64,000 nt of DNA from positions 22,743-86,742 of the forward strand of contig SVTY01000009.1 in the NCBI GenBank assembly GCA_015063535.1, read 5' to 3'. The notes under the pieces were generated by a model. The model saw nothing but the letters and a program-made list of their open reading frames with translations. It had not been told where the DNA came from and ran no database searches. Made by a program: the position numbers and the translations under genes. Below are positions 7,982 through 16,717 of the stretch, piece after piece. Each line of letters starts with the position of its first letter. Positions within the stretch are counted from its first letter, which is position 1. This DNA is from Oscillospiraceae bacterium (GTDB lineage: Bacteria > Bacillota > Clostridia > Oscillospirales > CAG-272).

Positions 7982-8836
7982 TTATCGTTTTGGAAAGTGC
8001 GGTGCATCCAGTACGACCGAAGGAGCATCATATAAGATCGGAGCGGATAGATCGGCAGAGCCGCCGATGGCGAGGAGCTTCCGTCCGGCAACGAGTGCCA
8101 CTTCGGTGGCACTTACGGTCAGCTTGCCGTCCGATACCGTCACAAGCCCTTGGGCGGTCTCATCCTTGGCGGCAACGATCCCACGCTCAGCGGCGGTTAC
8201 GGTCAAAGCACCGCCCGACAGGATCAGCGCATCCCGCACCCAAAGCCCCATGTCGGGGGCGGACAGTGTCACCGAGCCGCTTTCCACGGTAACGGTCTGC
8301 GTGCAGGAAAGAGCGGCTTGTCTTCGCCCGCTCAGGATCAGCGAGCCGCTTCCTCTCAAAACCAGTTGGCAGGATGCCTCTAAGCAGGCGGCAGGAAGCC
8401 GTTCCTCCTTGGGCGCAGCATCGGTATCGGTCAGACGGTTCACCGTTCCCTCCGCCGTTTCCAGAATGACACAGGCGGCGGCTTCGATCACAAGAGGCGT
8501 GGTACGGGAGGAGGACAGGGAAACGCCGTCAAGGATCAGATGAAGGGTTTCGTGTGGCGCAGAGATGCGCAGACAGCCGTCGTTCAGCGTGCCGGATATC
8601 CGATAGGTACCGCCCCTTTGAAGGGTCAGAATGTCCTCCTTGGCAGAGATATCCTCTGCCTTGCCGGTGTAGGTATACCGTCTGCCCTCCAACAGAAGAT
8701 GTCCTTCTTCCGCATCGGATGTGTCTGCGGGATCGGTGAGTGCCATCTCGGTCGGTACCGAGCCGTCGGAGTTGGGCGCACAGGCACTCAGACAGAATAA
8801 ACAAGCAAACAGGACGAAAAGAAATCGACGGTTCAT
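7982..8836 (-). CDS. secreted lipoprotein, carbohydrate-binding Cthe_2159-like
   Basis: A 284-residue lipoprotein. The signal peptide ends in the lipobox LSAC (Cys at about residue 19), followed by an acidic linker. From about residue 55 on there are short repeating strands (GTYRISGTLNDG, LILDGVSLSSS, GSLILSGRRQAAL, GALTVTAAERG), the regular beta-helix pattern of the Cthe_2159/DUF4353 family. The founding member of that family binds polygalacturonate. The surface anchoring and fold suggest binding of plant or host glycans. No catalytic residues can be assigned. The AI-2E-type permease gene lies 82 bases upstream on the same strand, so they could share a transcript. Confidence 0.75.
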   Translation of the reverse strand: MNRRFLFVLFACLFCLSACAPNSDGSVPTEMALTDPADTSDAEEGHLLLEGRRYTYTGKAEDISAKEDILTLQRGGTYRISGTLNDGCLRISAPHETLHLILDGVSLSSSRTTPLVIEAAACVILETAEGTVNRLTDTDAAPKEERLPAACLEASCQLVLRGSGSLILSGRRQAALSCTQTVTVESGSVTLSAPDMGLWVRDALILSGGALTVTAAERGIVAAKDETAQGLVTVSDGKLTVSATEVALVAGRKLLAIGGSADLSAPILYDAPSVVLDAPHFPKR

Positions 8837-8918
8837 GTAGCCTCCTTTTGCCCATATCGGGCGAGTCGGGTCTGCGCTTGGCAGAGAAGCAGCTCCGTAT
8901 CTTTTTTCGTCCTGATTT

Positions 8919-10073
8919 TTATGATGGCTTCACGGCATCCTCCGAGGAGGTTTGCCGTTTTTTGGTTTTGGTCTGCACGAACTGCTTGACCGTGCTGTAA
9001 AGAACCGAGGCGATGGGAACGCCCAGAAGCATGCCTGCAATGCCGAAGGAGGAGCCGACCGTCACGGCGATCAGAACCCATATGCCCGGCAAGCCCACCG
9101 ACCGCCCTACCACACGGGGATAGATCAGATTTCCCTCTACCTGTTGCAGAACAATAATGAAGATCACGAACCAAAGCGCACGGAGGGGATCCTCCATCAG
9201 GATCAGAAAGGCGCCGATGCCCGTGCCGATCAATGCGCCGAAGATCGGGATCAGGGCGGTCACGCCCACCAAGACCGAGATCAGCAGAGGGTAGGGCATT
9301 CCAAACAACAGCATCCCCGCAAAGCATAGGACGCCGATGATGACCGCTTCGGTCAGCTGTCCCGTCAAAAATCGAGCGAAGGTGCCCTCACACAGACGGA
9401 AGAAGCTGAGGAGCCTTTCGGCGTTTTTTTCGGAAAACAGCGAGTACAGCAATTTTTTTGCCTGTCCGCCCAAACGCTCCTTTTGCGCCAAAATATAGAT
9501 TGCGATCACGAAGGAAAGAAGGACGTCCAGAGTCAGAAGAAAGGTGGATAGGAGCCACTCAAGAGAAGCCCCCAAAACACGGTGTCCGTGCTCGGCAAAA
9601 TACTCTGCCAAAAGTGCCTCCAGTCCGTCACCGCTCAGATTCAAGGAGGGAAGGGAGATCGGGACAGAATGTGCCGCCAGCCAATCGGAGAGGCTCTGAA
9701 TGCCCTTTTGAAGAAGGGCGAGGTAGTCGGGAATGCGAGACAACAGCTCGCTGACCGTCTCAAGCAGCCGAGGAATGACGGCGGCGCACAACAGGATGAG
9801 AAGCCCCGCCAAAAGCAGCAGACAAAGGGTCAGACAGCTTGCTCGCCGCAGCCTGCGCCTGTCGCCGCCCCATCGGCGGATCCACAGACCTTCAAAAAAA
9901 CGCAACGGAAGGTTGAGAACAAAGGCGACAGCCAGTCCGCCCAAAAGGGGAGCAAGCACACCTGTCAGCCATGTCAGCAAAAGAAGCAGAGCATCGTGAT
10001 GAACCAGCGCAAAGACGATCAAAAAGCCCATACAGAGCCACAAAAAATGTCGGGCAGACGGCTTATGATCCAT
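8919..10073 (-). CDS. AI-2E family transporter (PerM/YtvI-like permease)
   Basis: A 384-residue polytopic membrane protein. Two N-terminal helices (LWLCMGFLIVFALVHHDALL and a second close behind) precede a basic loop, another helix, a long extracytoplasmic segment and a C-terminal cluster of helices. The family signature appears around VTALIPIFGALIGTGIGAFL and GNLIYPRVVGRSVGLPG. Members export diverse small molecules or drive Na+/H+ exchange. The autoinducer-2 name is historical and says nothing certain here. The start is placed at 10073, where AAGGAG precedes ATG by 6 bases. An upstream in-frame extension would run into the tRNA-Glu terminator region and has no ribosome site. Confidence 0.85.
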   Translation of the reverse strand: MDHKPSARHFLWLCMGFLIVFALVHHDALLLLLTWLTGVLAPLLGGLAVAFVLNLPLRFFEGLWIRRWGGDRRRLRRASCLTLCLLLLAGLLILLCAAVIPRLLETVSELLSRIPDYLALLQKGIQSLSDWLAAHSVPISLPSLNLSGDGLEALLAEYFAEHGHRVLGASLEWLLSTFLLTLDVLLSFVIAIYILAQKERLGGQAKKLLYSLFSEKNAERLLSFFRLCEGTFARFLTGQLTEAVIIGVLCFAGMLLFGMPYPLLISVLVGVTALIPIFGALIGTGIGAFLILMEDPLRALWFVIFIIVLQQVEGNLIYPRVVGRSVGLPGIWVLIAVTVGSSFGIAGMLLGVPIASVLYSTVKQFVQTKTKKRQTSSEDAVKPS

Positions 10074-10266
10074 ATGTTCTCCTTCCTGCGTTTTGAGCAA
10101 TGTGCCGTATGACGCTTTCGGTAGCGGCACTATCCATATATACGGATAGTGTTGCCGATTTATGACAAAGAATTTGTAAAAAAATTGTAAAAGCATACGG
10201 CGGAGATATTGTTGAAAAAGGGAAAGGAGGGAGGTGGTACGGCTTCGCCCTGCAAAATAATAAAAG

Positions 10267-10292
10267 AAACGCACCGCAAAAGCGATGCGTTT
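10267..10292 (-). terminator. terminator of tRNA-Glu
   Basis: On the minus strand AAACGCATCGC pairs with the complementary segment around TTTT, followed by TTTCTTTTATTATTTT. It lies 5 bases after the encoded CCA of tRNA-Glu. Confidence 0.75.
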
Positions 10293-10296
10293 GTTT

Positions 10297-10371
10297 TGGT
10301 GACCCGTACGGGAATCGAACCCATGTTTCCAGCGTGAGAGGCTAGCGTCTTAGCCGCTTGACCAACGGGCC
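10297..10371 (-). tRNA. tRNA-Glu (anticodon CTC)
   Basis: On the minus strand the cloverleaf runs from GGCCCGTTGGT through anticodon stem CTAGC/GCTGG with loop CTCTCAC, to the T arm GGGTTCGATTCCC and acceptor ACGGGTC. CCA is encoded at 10300-10297. Anticodon CTC reads GAG. The first acceptor pairs are sound, with one G-U at pair 2. Confidence 0.95.
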
Positions 10372-10390
10372 ATTGCTTGACAGCTTGATT

Positions 10391-10419
10391 ATTATACCAC
10401 ATTCTTTTCAAAAATGCAA
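10391..10419 (-). promoter_or_regulatory. promoter of tRNA-Glu
   Basis: On the minus strand TTGCAT (10419-10414), 17 bases, then TATAAT (10396-10391), ending 19 bases before the tRNA 5' end. Confidence 0.8.
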
Positions 10420-10439
10420 TACCTTTTTGAAAAAAAGTT

Positions 10440-10519
10440 TAAAAATTCTTGAAAGTTTTTGGAAATCATAAAACCTTTTTCCAAAAAGGTTTTATGTGGG
10501 GTGTGGGGCAAGCCCCACA
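10440..10519 (+). repeat. dispersed double-hairpin repeat, copy 1
   Basis: A U-rich lead (TTCTTGAAAGTTTTTGGAAA) is followed by a long A/T palindrome (10468-10495) and a GC hairpin TGTGGGGC-AA-GCCCCACA (10502-10519). The same order occurs at 14009-14087 and, inverted, at 24803-24865. Confidence 0.7.
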
Positions 10520-10530
10520 AAAGAAAACCA

Positions 10531-10558
10531 AAAGGCTGTTGCAAACGCAACAGCCTTT
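10531..10558 (-). terminator. terminator of thiI operon
   Basis: A perfect 12-bp stem, AAAGGCTGTTGC / GCAACAGCCTTT, with loop AAAC. On the minus strand it is followed by TTGGTTTTCTTTTG. It lies 12 bases beyond the thiI stop codon. Confidence 0.85.
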
Positions 10559-10570
10559 ATCTTTGTTCAC

Positions 10571-11752
10571 TCAATACTCCGCCTTGATATGCACCGTATA
10601 CAGCGTACCCATGGCTTCCTCCACCAAAGCGGCGAAGTCCAGCTTGTTTTCCTGCACGAGAACCTTCGCAAGCTCAGGCTTCGTTCTCGGATGCTTAGGC
10701 GTAAACACCGTACAGCAATCCTCATAGGGCTGAATGGACGTCTCAAATGCCCCAATCTTGCGGGAGATCGTCACGATCTCCTCCTTGTCCATGCCGATAC
10801 AGGGACGGAACACGGGCATGCTCACCGCCGCATCGGTCACGCCCAACGCCTGCATGGTCTGCGACGCTACCTGCCCCAGGCTCTCGCCCGTGATCAGTGC
10901 CGCACAATTCTTTTCCTTCGCTACCCGTTCGGCAATGGTCATCATGTACCGACGGAGCAGCAGCGTAAAGTAATCCTCCTCGCATGCCCGCACCAGCTCC
11001 TCCTGAATGTGGGTCAGCGAAACAACATGCACATAAATATCTCCCGCATATTCCGCAACGATCCGAGCCAGCTCCAAAACCTTGTCTCTGGCGCGCTCAC
11101 TGGTGTAGGGGAAGGATTCAAAATGAATCGCATCCAACCGCACGCCCCGCTTTGCCATCATCCAGCCCGCCACGGGCGAGTCGATGCCGCCCGACAGAAG
11201 CAACAGTCCCTTGCCGTTCGACCCCACGGGCATGCCGCCCGCTCCCTTGAACTGTCCGGCGGAAATGTATGCGCCAAACTCTCGGATCTCCACCTTCACG
11301 ATCACATCGGGATGATGCACGTCCACCCGAATGCGGGGGCATGTATCGAGAATCACCCCGCCGATCTCTCGGGATATCTCCATGGAATCGAGAGGAAACG
11401 CCTTGTCCGACCGCTTTGCCTCTACCTTAAAGGTTCGCTTGCCCTCCAAAAAGGCGGGAATATAGTCTGCCGCCGTGCGTGAGATGTCCTCCATGCTCTT
11501 CTCGCATACGGCGGCACGGGAAATGGCAACAATGCCGAATACCTTGGAAGCCGCCTCAAACATGCCGTCCATGTCGGCACTGTCATCCATCGGCTCAATG
11601 TAGATGGTGCTCTGCGCCCGATAGACGTCAAAATTGCCGTAGCACGCCGCTCGCTTTTTCATTTCACGGCTCAGCATGTCCTCAAAGCTCTTTCTGTTGG
11701 CGCCCTTCAGAACGATCTCGCCGTATTTGCACAGCAAAATTTCCTTCGTCAT
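10571..11752 (-). CDS. thiI: tRNA 4-thiouridine synthase ThiI
   Basis: Adenylates U8 of tRNA and exchanges it for sulfur to make 4-thiouridine. In some organisms it also feeds sulfur to thiamine thiazole. The 393-residue protein has the N-terminal ferredoxin-like and THUMP RNA-binding domains (about 1-165) and a PP-loop ATPase domain with LLLLSGGIDSPVAGW (near residue 180). No C-terminal rhodanese domain is present, so the persulfide must come from a partner, as in Bacillus-type ThiI working with a dedicated cysteine desulfurase. Its start ATG overlaps the stop of the upstream DUF2007 gene by four bases, indicating translational coupling. Confidence 0.93.
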   Translation of the reverse strand: MTKEILLCKYGEIVLKGANRKSFEDMLSREMKKRAACYGNFDVYRAQSTIYIEPMDDSADMDGMFEAASKVFGIVAISRAAVCEKSMEDISRTAADYIPAFLEGKRTFKVEAKRSDKAFPLDSMEISREIGGVILDTCPRIRVDVHHPDVIVKVEIREFGAYISAGQFKGAGGMPVGSNGKGLLLLSGGIDSPVAGWMMAKRGVRLDAIHFESFPYTSERARDKVLELARIVAEYAGDIYVHVVSLTHIQEELVRACEEDYFTLLLRRYMMTIAERVAKEKNCAALITGESLGQVASQTMQALGVTDAAVSMPVFRPCIGMDKEEIVTISRKIGAFETSIQPYEDCCTVFTPKHPRTKPELAKVLVQENKLDFAALVEEAMGTLYTVHIKAEY

Positions 11753-12030
11753 TCGTCCTCATCCTCCTCGGTTTGGTCGGAAGGTGCGATCAACGCCAAA
11801 GCAAGCTCCAGCTGCTCCTTCCGCACAAACAGATCGGTGCCGAATACCGAAAATCCGGCGATCACCTTCATCATGGTGCCGCTCCCCCGCTCCTTTTTCA
11901 GATACGGGATCTCGGCATCGGTCAAAATGCTTTCCAGAATCATCAATTGTGTCGGATCATAGACCGTCGTCAAAAGTGCCAACGACTCGTCGTGGGCACT
12001 GACCCGATCCAAGCCAAACAAAGAATCCAT
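11749..12030 (-). CDS. DUF2007-type small protein
   Basis: A 93-residue acidic protein with the layout of the DUF2007 (putative signal transducing protein) family. A strand with LLTTVYDPTQLMILESILTD is followed by AEIPYLKKE and the second half FSVFGTDLFVRKEQLELALALI. The short ACT-like fold is a guess from this pattern. The ATGA overlap with thiI shows they are cotranscribed and probably coexpressed. Nothing visible links its role to tRNA thiolation apart from position. The ribosome site GAAGGAGAC lies a few bases before the ATG. Confidence 0.75.
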   Translation of the reverse strand: MDSLFGLDRVSAHDESLALLTTVYDPTQLMILESILTDAEIPYLKKERGSGTMMKVIAGFSVFGTDLFVRKEQLELALALIAPSDQTEEDEDE

Positions 12031-12043
12031 GGTCGTCTCCTTC

Positions 12044-13126
12044 TCAGTTTGCGTAATAATTGGGGAAGAGAACCTCCCATACCTTCATGCAGGCGACGGT
12101 GTCGGCGGCAGAGGTGTGGGCGATGCCGTCCCATTCGATCTCAAAGCACGCCATGGCGTCGGTCAGCGACGCATGGGACAGATCGGGACGGTGCTCGGTG
12201 ATGTAGCGAACGTATTCCTGTGCACAGCAACGGATCTTTTCGTGCAATGCTTCCCGCTCCTCGGCGGTATCGTAGATGTACTTGATGTGGCTGTAATCGG
12301 TCGAAACACCGTAGGCGATGATGTTCTCCGCCTCATCGAAGATCGCACGGATCTTCGGCCCCAGCTCGTCCATCGTCGGCGCATCCACCACCATGTCGGG
12401 GGTGATCCCATGGATCTTTTCGGTGTTCTTCCACTTTTTCTTTTTCTTGGGACGAACCAGCGTGTCCATGATCAGCTTACCCGTCGCATCCACAATGGTC
12501 ACCGACAGAATTTCGTCATGATCGTAAAAGCCGGTCAGCTCCAGATCGAAGAACAGAACCTTTTCACGGGGCATGTTGTATGCCGCCTGACGGTGCGCAT
12601 CTCCCTCCGCGCGGCGAACGGCAAGCTCCGCCTCATAGCAGGCACGGCACAGCTTCTTCTTGTATCGGATGTCCTTGCCGCACTTGGCGCAGTTCAGCGG
12701 AAGCCGCTTGGCGGTGCGCTTGTCGAAGAAATAAGTCACGCTCTTGTCAGACTTCAGCGTATACGCCACAGGCTCCTCTACTACCTCATAGTGCATACGC
12801 CCCAGCCGCTCCTCCGTGTAATAACCGTTGGCGGCGGCATTTTTTGTGCTCATGCGCTCAATGACCGTTCCCGAGGGAAGGGTCATTGTGTCATGCTTTG
12901 CCTTGGGGAAATACCAGTTTTCGGGCGGAGCTTCGACCACACGGGCAGGATCAAAATAGTAAATGATCTGCCCGTCTGCCGTGATGTCATAGGCGATGGG
13001 CTCACCCGAGGGCATCAGATGCATTTTAGAAAGAGTCTGTCTTGTCAGATAATTCTTTTTATTTGCTTCTTCGCTTCCGACCTGTCTGATCTTTGCGCCG
13101 GAACGAAGGGTCATTTCATTTTTCAA
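12044..13126 (-). CDS. DEDDh 3'-5' exonuclease domain protein with zinc knuckle
   Basis: A 360-residue protein whose C-terminal half is a DnaQ-like 3'-5' exonuclease. VLFFDLELTGF carries the first Asp and Glu, the TDAMACF region another Asp, and AHTSAADT the His and last Asp. The N-terminal half has two related short segments (SGEPIAYDIT... and EEPVAYTLK..., each near a YYF/TYFF strand), then a four-cysteine knuckle, CAKCGKDIRYKKKLCRAC. The long N-terminal region is unlike plain DNA polymerase III epsilon. I choose a TTG start at 13126 because GGAGG lies exactly 6 bases before it; the next ATG (13114) would be 18 bases from that site. Substrate unknown. Confidence 0.78.
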   Translation of the reverse strand: MKNEMTLRSGAKIRQVGSEEANKKNYLTRQTLSKMHLMPSGEPIAYDITADGQIIYYFDPARVVEAPPENWYFPKAKHDTMTLPSGTVIERMSTKNAAANGYYTEERLGRMHYEVVEEPVAYTLKSDKSVTYFFDKRTAKRLPLNCAKCGKDIRYKKKLCRACYEAELAVRRAEGDAHRQAAYNMPREKVLFFDLELTGFYDHDEILSVTIVDATGKLIMDTLVRPKKKKKWKNTEKIHGITPDMVVDAPTMDELGPKIRAIFDEAENIIAYGVSTDYSHIKYIYDTAEEREALHEKIRCCAQEYVRYITEHRPDLSHASLTDAMACFEIEWDGIAHTSAADTVACMKVWEVLFPNYYAN

Positions 13127-13355
13127 GGAATGCCTCCGAATTTCGCAATGAAATAAAATCAACAAATTTTATTATATCACAGTTTGTCGAATCTGTCAAG
13201 ATACAATTTGGAAAGAGAGCGAAGAAAAAGCACTTTCTTTTGCGAAAGGATAACAGCCTTCCGTGCAGGCTTGGCGATTTTTTCAGCTTTCTCGCAGCGG
13301 GATTTCCAACCCTCCCATAAAATTCACGATTTTTCAAAAAAATCCGTCTTTTACA

Positions 13356-13384
13356 TTGACACGGTTTCATTTATCGTGTATAAT
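13356..13384 (+). promoter_or_regulatory. sigma-A promoter of the phosphoribosyltransferase gene
   Basis: TTGACA (13356-13361), 17 bases, TATAAT (13379-13384). A full consensus promoter, which may also drive aspS. Confidence 0.88.
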
Positions 13385-13444
13385 ATACCATGAGGCGGTA
13401 TGCCTTCAAAAATTCTTAAACATCATAGAAATGGAGTGGAACTC

Positions 13445-14008
13445 ATGTCAAAGCTGACCTATCCCATGACCATTGCGGGCGTAAAGAGGGAGTTGCCCCT
13501 TTGCCCCCTGAATGATACGCTGATGATCGGTGCCTTTGTTATCTTCGGAGACCCCGAGCTGACCACCGCCTGTGCCGAGGCACTGCTCAAAAAAGCTCCC
13601 GCATACGACTACCTTATCACCGCCGAGGCTAAGGGCATCCCGCTGGTGCATGAAATGGCAAGACTTGCCGGCAATCAAAAATATTTTCTGGCAAGAAAAG
13701 CCCCCAAGCTGTACATGGACGGCGTGCTTGAGGTAACGGTGCATTCCATTACCACCGCCAAGGAGCAAAAGCTGTACTTAGACGGCGCCGATGCCGCCCT
13801 CATGAAGGGAAAGCGTATCCTCATCGTCGATGATGTGATCTCCACGGGAGAATCTCTCCATGCACTGGAATCTCTTGTCGAACAGACCGGCGGCGTGATC
13901 TGCGGAAAAATGGCGATCCTTGCCGAGGGAGATGCGCAGAACCGAGAAGACCTTATCTATCTTGAAAAGCTCCCCCTCTTCGACCGCAACGGCAACGTGA
14001 TCGAATAA
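13445..14008 (+). CDS. phosphoribosyltransferase (adenine PRTase-like)
   Basis: A 187-residue type I phosphoribosyltransferase. The PRPP-binding loop is RILIVDDVISTGES near residue 119, preceded by YLITAEAKGIPLVHEMAR, the second conserved block of adenine/xanthine PRTases. It would transfer a ribose-5-phosphate from PRPP to a purine base. Adenine is the best guess from the overall layout, though this paralogue may act on another base. The start is ATG 13445 with GGAG upstream; a longer reading from 13400 has no ribosome site. A double-hairpin repeat separates it from aspS, 111 bases downstream. Confidence 0.8.
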   Translation: MSKLTYPMTIAGVKRELPLCPLNDTLMIGAFVIFGDPELTTACAEALLKKAPAYDYLITAEAKGIPLVHEMARLAGNQKYFLARKAPKLYMDGVLEVTVHSITTAKEQKLYLDGADAALMKGKRILIVDDVISTGESLHALESLVEQTGGVICGKMAILAEGDAQNREDLIYLEKLPLFDRNGNVIE

Positions 14009-14087
14009 AATTTTTGAAAGTTTTTGAAGATTTTCAAGAAACTTTTTTCAAAAAGTTTCTTGAATGGGGTTTGGGGCAATGCCCCAA
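14009..14087 (+). repeat. dispersed double-hairpin repeat, copy 2
   Basis: The U-rich lead TTTTTGAAAGTTTTTGAAGA is followed by a 13-bp palindrome (14035-14062) and the GC hairpin TTGGGGC-AAT-GCCCCAA (14071-14087). Same build and order as copies at 10440-10519 and, reversed, 24803-24865. It sits between the PRTase gene and aspS. Confidence 0.72.
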
Positions 14088-14119
14088 AATAACCAATCCC
14101 CCCAAGAAAGGATAATAAA

Positions 14120-15907
14120 ATGGCAGAATTATTAAGAGAGACCGATAAGCGTACCCACTATTGCGGCACGCTGTCGGCAAACAATGTAGGCGAGCGTGTC
14201 TGCGTCATGGGATGGGCGCAGAAGCAAAGAGACCTTGGTGCGCTCATTTTCATCGACCTACGGGACAGAAGCGGTATCGTCCAGCTGGCGTTTGACGATA
14301 AGACCGACCCCACGATCTTTGAGGCGGCATTCGGCGTGCGTGCCGAATTTGTCCTGTGCGCCAAGGGAACCGTCCGCCGCCGAGGCGAGGGAGCGGTCAA
14401 TCTGAACCTTCCCACGGGTGAGATCGAGATCGCCGTCGATGACTTTCGCATCCTGTCGGTTTCCGAAACGCCTCCCTTTGAGATCGTGGAGGATAGCCGA
14501 GTCAACGCCGAGCTTCGTTTGAAGCACCGCTATTTGGATCTTCGCCGTCCCGATATGCAGGGACGGATCATGGCACGCTCCCGCATCTCCAAGATCGCCC
14601 GAGACTACTACGCCGACAATGGCTTTGTCGATATCGAGACCCCCAATCTCTGTAAGCCCACCCCTGAGGGAGCCAGAGACTATCTCGTCCCCTCCCGTGT
14701 GCATAAGGGAAAATTTTACGCACTGCCCCAATCTCCTCAGCTCTATAAGCAGCTGCTGATGGTCGCAGGCTTCGACCGCTATTTCCAGATCGCCCGTTGC
14801 TACCGCGACGAGGATCTGCGTGCCGACCGTCAGCCTGAGTTTACGCAGATCGACACCGAAATGTCCTTCGTCACGGCAGACGACGTCATGAAGATGCACG
14901 AGGGCTTCCTCAAAAAGGTCATGAAGGACTTTTGCGGCAAGGACATCACCGAGGACTTTATCCGTATGCCCTATGCCGAGGCAATGGAGCGCTTCGGATC
15001 GGACAAGCCCGACATCCGATTCGGCTATGAGCTGACCGACCTGTCCGAGACCGTGAAGAATTGCGGCTTTAAGGTCTTTTCGGGTGCTGTCGAGAACGGC
15101 GGCTCGGTACGAGGGATCAATGTCAAGGGCGGTGCCAAATTTTCCCGTAAGGAGATCGACGCCCTTACTGAATTTGTCAAATCCTACCGTGCCAAGGGAC
15201 TGGCGTGGCTCAAGTGGGCGCCTACGGGCGAAATTTCCTCCTCCTACGCCAAATTCCTGACCGATGAGGAGAACGAGGCGATCAAAAAGGTCATGAACGC
15301 CGAGGCAGGCGACCTGGTGCTCATCGTTGCCGACCGCAACCGTGTGGTGTTCGACTCTCTCGGAGCTCTTCGCTGTGAGTGCGCCAAGAGAATGAATATT
15401 CTTGATCCCTTTGACTTCAAATTTCTGTGGGTCACCGAGTTCCCCCTGCTGGAGTACAGCGAGGAAGACGGCAGATTTTACGCCATGCACCACCCCTTCA
15501 CCTCTCCCATGGACGAGGATCTTACCTACCTTGACAGCGACCCCGGCAGAGTCCGTGCGAAAGCCTATGACATCGTGCTGAACGGCACTGAGCTGGGCGG
15601 CGGTTCCATTCGGATCCATGACGGTGCGATCCAAACCAAAATGTTCGAGGTGCTGGGACTTAGCAAGGAGGAAGCCCAAGCCAAATTCGGCTATCTGCTG
15701 GACGCCTTCCGCTATGGCGTACCGCCCCACGGCGGACTTGCCTTCGGCTTTGACCGCCTTGTGACTCTCCTTCTCGGTCTGGAGGATATCCGGGACGTCA
15801 TCGCCTTCCCGAAGGTGCAGAACGCCTCCGAGCTGATGACCAAATGCCCCTCCGAGCCCGACGCAGGTGCCCTTGCCGAGCTGGGAATTCAGATCGTTAG
15901 TGACTGA
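14120..15907 (+). CDS. aspS: aspartate--tRNA ligase
   Basis: A class II aminoacyl-tRNA synthetase that charges tRNA-Asp. At 595 residues it is the long bacterial form. It has an N-terminal OB-fold anticodon-binding domain (about 1-110), motif 1 near RYLDLRRPDMQGRIMARS, and motif 2 with YRDEDLRADRQPEFTQID. The bacterial GAD insertion lies in the middle, and motif 3 is GLAFGFDRL near residue 540. AAAGGA lies about 8 bases before the ATG. I cannot tell from sequence whether it also charges tRNA-Asn. A 32-base perfect palindrome follows at 15927-15958. Confidence 0.96.
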   Translation: MAELLRETDKRTHYCGTLSANNVGERVCVMGWAQKQRDLGALIFIDLRDRSGIVQLAFDDKTDPTIFEAAFGVRAEFVLCAKGTVRRRGEGAVNLNLPTGEIEIAVDDFRILSVSETPPFEIVEDSRVNAELRLKHRYLDLRRPDMQGRIMARSRISKIARDYYADNGFVDIETPNLCKPTPEGARDYLVPSRVHKGKFYALPQSPQLYKQLLMVAGFDRYFQIARCYRDEDLRADRQPEFTQIDTEMSFVTADDVMKMHEGFLKKVMKDFCGKDITEDFIRMPYAEAMERFGSDKPDIRFGYELTDLSETVKNCGFKVFSGAVENGGSVRGINVKGGAKFSRKEIDALTEFVKSYRAKGLAWLKWAPTGEISSSYAKFLTDEENEAIKKVMNAEAGDLVLIVADRNRVVFDSLGALRCECAKRMNILDPFDFKFLWVTEFPLLEYSEEDGRFYAMHHPFTSPMDEDLTYLDSDPGRVRAKAYDIVLNGTELGGGSIRIHDGAIQTKMFEVLGLSKEEAQAKFGYLLDAFRYGVPPHGGLAFGFDRLVTLLLGLEDIRDVIAFPKVQNASELMTKCPSEPDAGALAELGIQIVSD

Positions 15908-15926
15908 TGAGGAAGTAAGGGACGCG

Positions 15927-15985
15927 ATGGGGAAACTTCTTGCAAGAAGTTTCCCCATACCCCTTCAAGAACCTTCAAAAAATAA
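15927..15985. repeat. 32-bp perfect palindrome plus repeat remnant
   Basis: Bases 15927-15958 form an uninterrupted palindrome with half-site ATGGGGAAACTTCTTG. The following TTCAAGAACCTTCAAAAA resembles the reversed lead of the double-hairpin repeat family. It could terminate aspS transcription but lacks a clean T-run. Confidence 0.6.
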
Positions 15986-16051
15986 TTTTGTTTTCTTTTT
16001 GCTTGTTTTTTTGCAAATAAACAAGAATATTTTTGTTCAGTTTTCTTTTTG

Positions 16052-16083
16052 CTTACTTTTTCTTTTTTAAAAGAAAAAGTAAG
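16052..16083. repeat. A/T-rich palindrome, second copy
   Basis: CTTACTTTTTCTTTT pairs with AAAAGAAAAAGTAAG around a short TT centre. It has the same design as the palindrome at 613-648 and lies 24 bases before the YfbR-like gene. Confidence 0.6.
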
Positions 16084-16106
16084 ACATCTTTCCCACCGAG
16101 GTAACT

Positions 16107-16685
16107 ATGAACCATTTTTTTGCCTACATGGCACGCATGAAGCTCATCAAGCGTTGGAGCCTGATGAAATCGGTCAGCGAAGAGAATATTGCCGAGCATA
16201 GCGCGCAGGTAGCGCAGATCGCCCATGCGCTGGCGGTCATCAAAAACCAAAAATTCGGCGGCACGCTGAATGCCGACCGTGTAGCCACCCTTGGACTGTA
16301 CCATGAAACGTCGGAGGTGCTTACCGGTGATCTTCCTACACCCATCAAATATTATAACCCCGAGATCCGCAAGGCGTATAAGGACATCGAAGCGGTTGCC
16401 AACGAAAAGCTCTTGTCCATGCTGCCCGATGAGCTGACGGCGGCGTATCGTCCCTTGGTGTGTGCCGAAGAGAATACCTATGAATATCGGTTGGTCAAGG
16501 CGGCGGATAAAATTGCGGCGTATATCAAGTGCATTGAGGAGAGCCGAAGCGGCAATCGGGAATTTGCCCGAGCAGAGGAAGCTCTGCGGGCAGAGGTTGA
16601 GAGATATTACGAATACCCCGAGGTCAAATATTTCTGTGATACCTTCCTTGATACCTTTCGCAAGACATTGGACGAATTGGAATAA
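16107..16685 (+). CDS. HD-domain 5'-deoxynucleotidase (YfbR-like)
   Basis: A 192-residue HD-superfamily phosphohydrolase. VSEENIAEHSAQVAQIAHAL supplies one histidine, and LGLYHETSEVLTGDLPTPIKY is the diagnostic YfbR block, with the second metal-binding pair shown as HE rather than the canonical HD. YfbR removes phosphate from deoxyribonucleoside 5'-monophosphates and helps balance dNTP pools. A later KAADKIAAYIKCIEE segment carries the expected Asp. The ribosome site is a modest GAGGTAAC before the ATG. The sugar isomerase gene follows 32 bases downstream and is probably cotranscribed. Confidence 0.88.
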   Translation: MNHFFAYMARMKLIKRWSLMKSVSEENIAEHSAQVAQIAHALAVIKNQKFGGTLNADRVATLGLYHETSEVLTGDLPTPIKYYNPEIRKAYKDIEAVANEKLLSMLPDELTAAYRPLVCAEENTYEYRLVKAADKIAAYIKCIEESRSGNREFARAEEALRAEVERYYEYPEVKYFCDTFLDTFRKTLDELE

Positions 16686-16717
16686 CAAAATAAACAACAA
16701 GAAACAGGACAATTGTC

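Noticed and set aside
10160..10411. Minus-strand open frame with QWPVGQAAKTLASHAGNMGSIP
   Set aside because: Translated tRNA-Glu sequence (10297-10371); no ribosome site.
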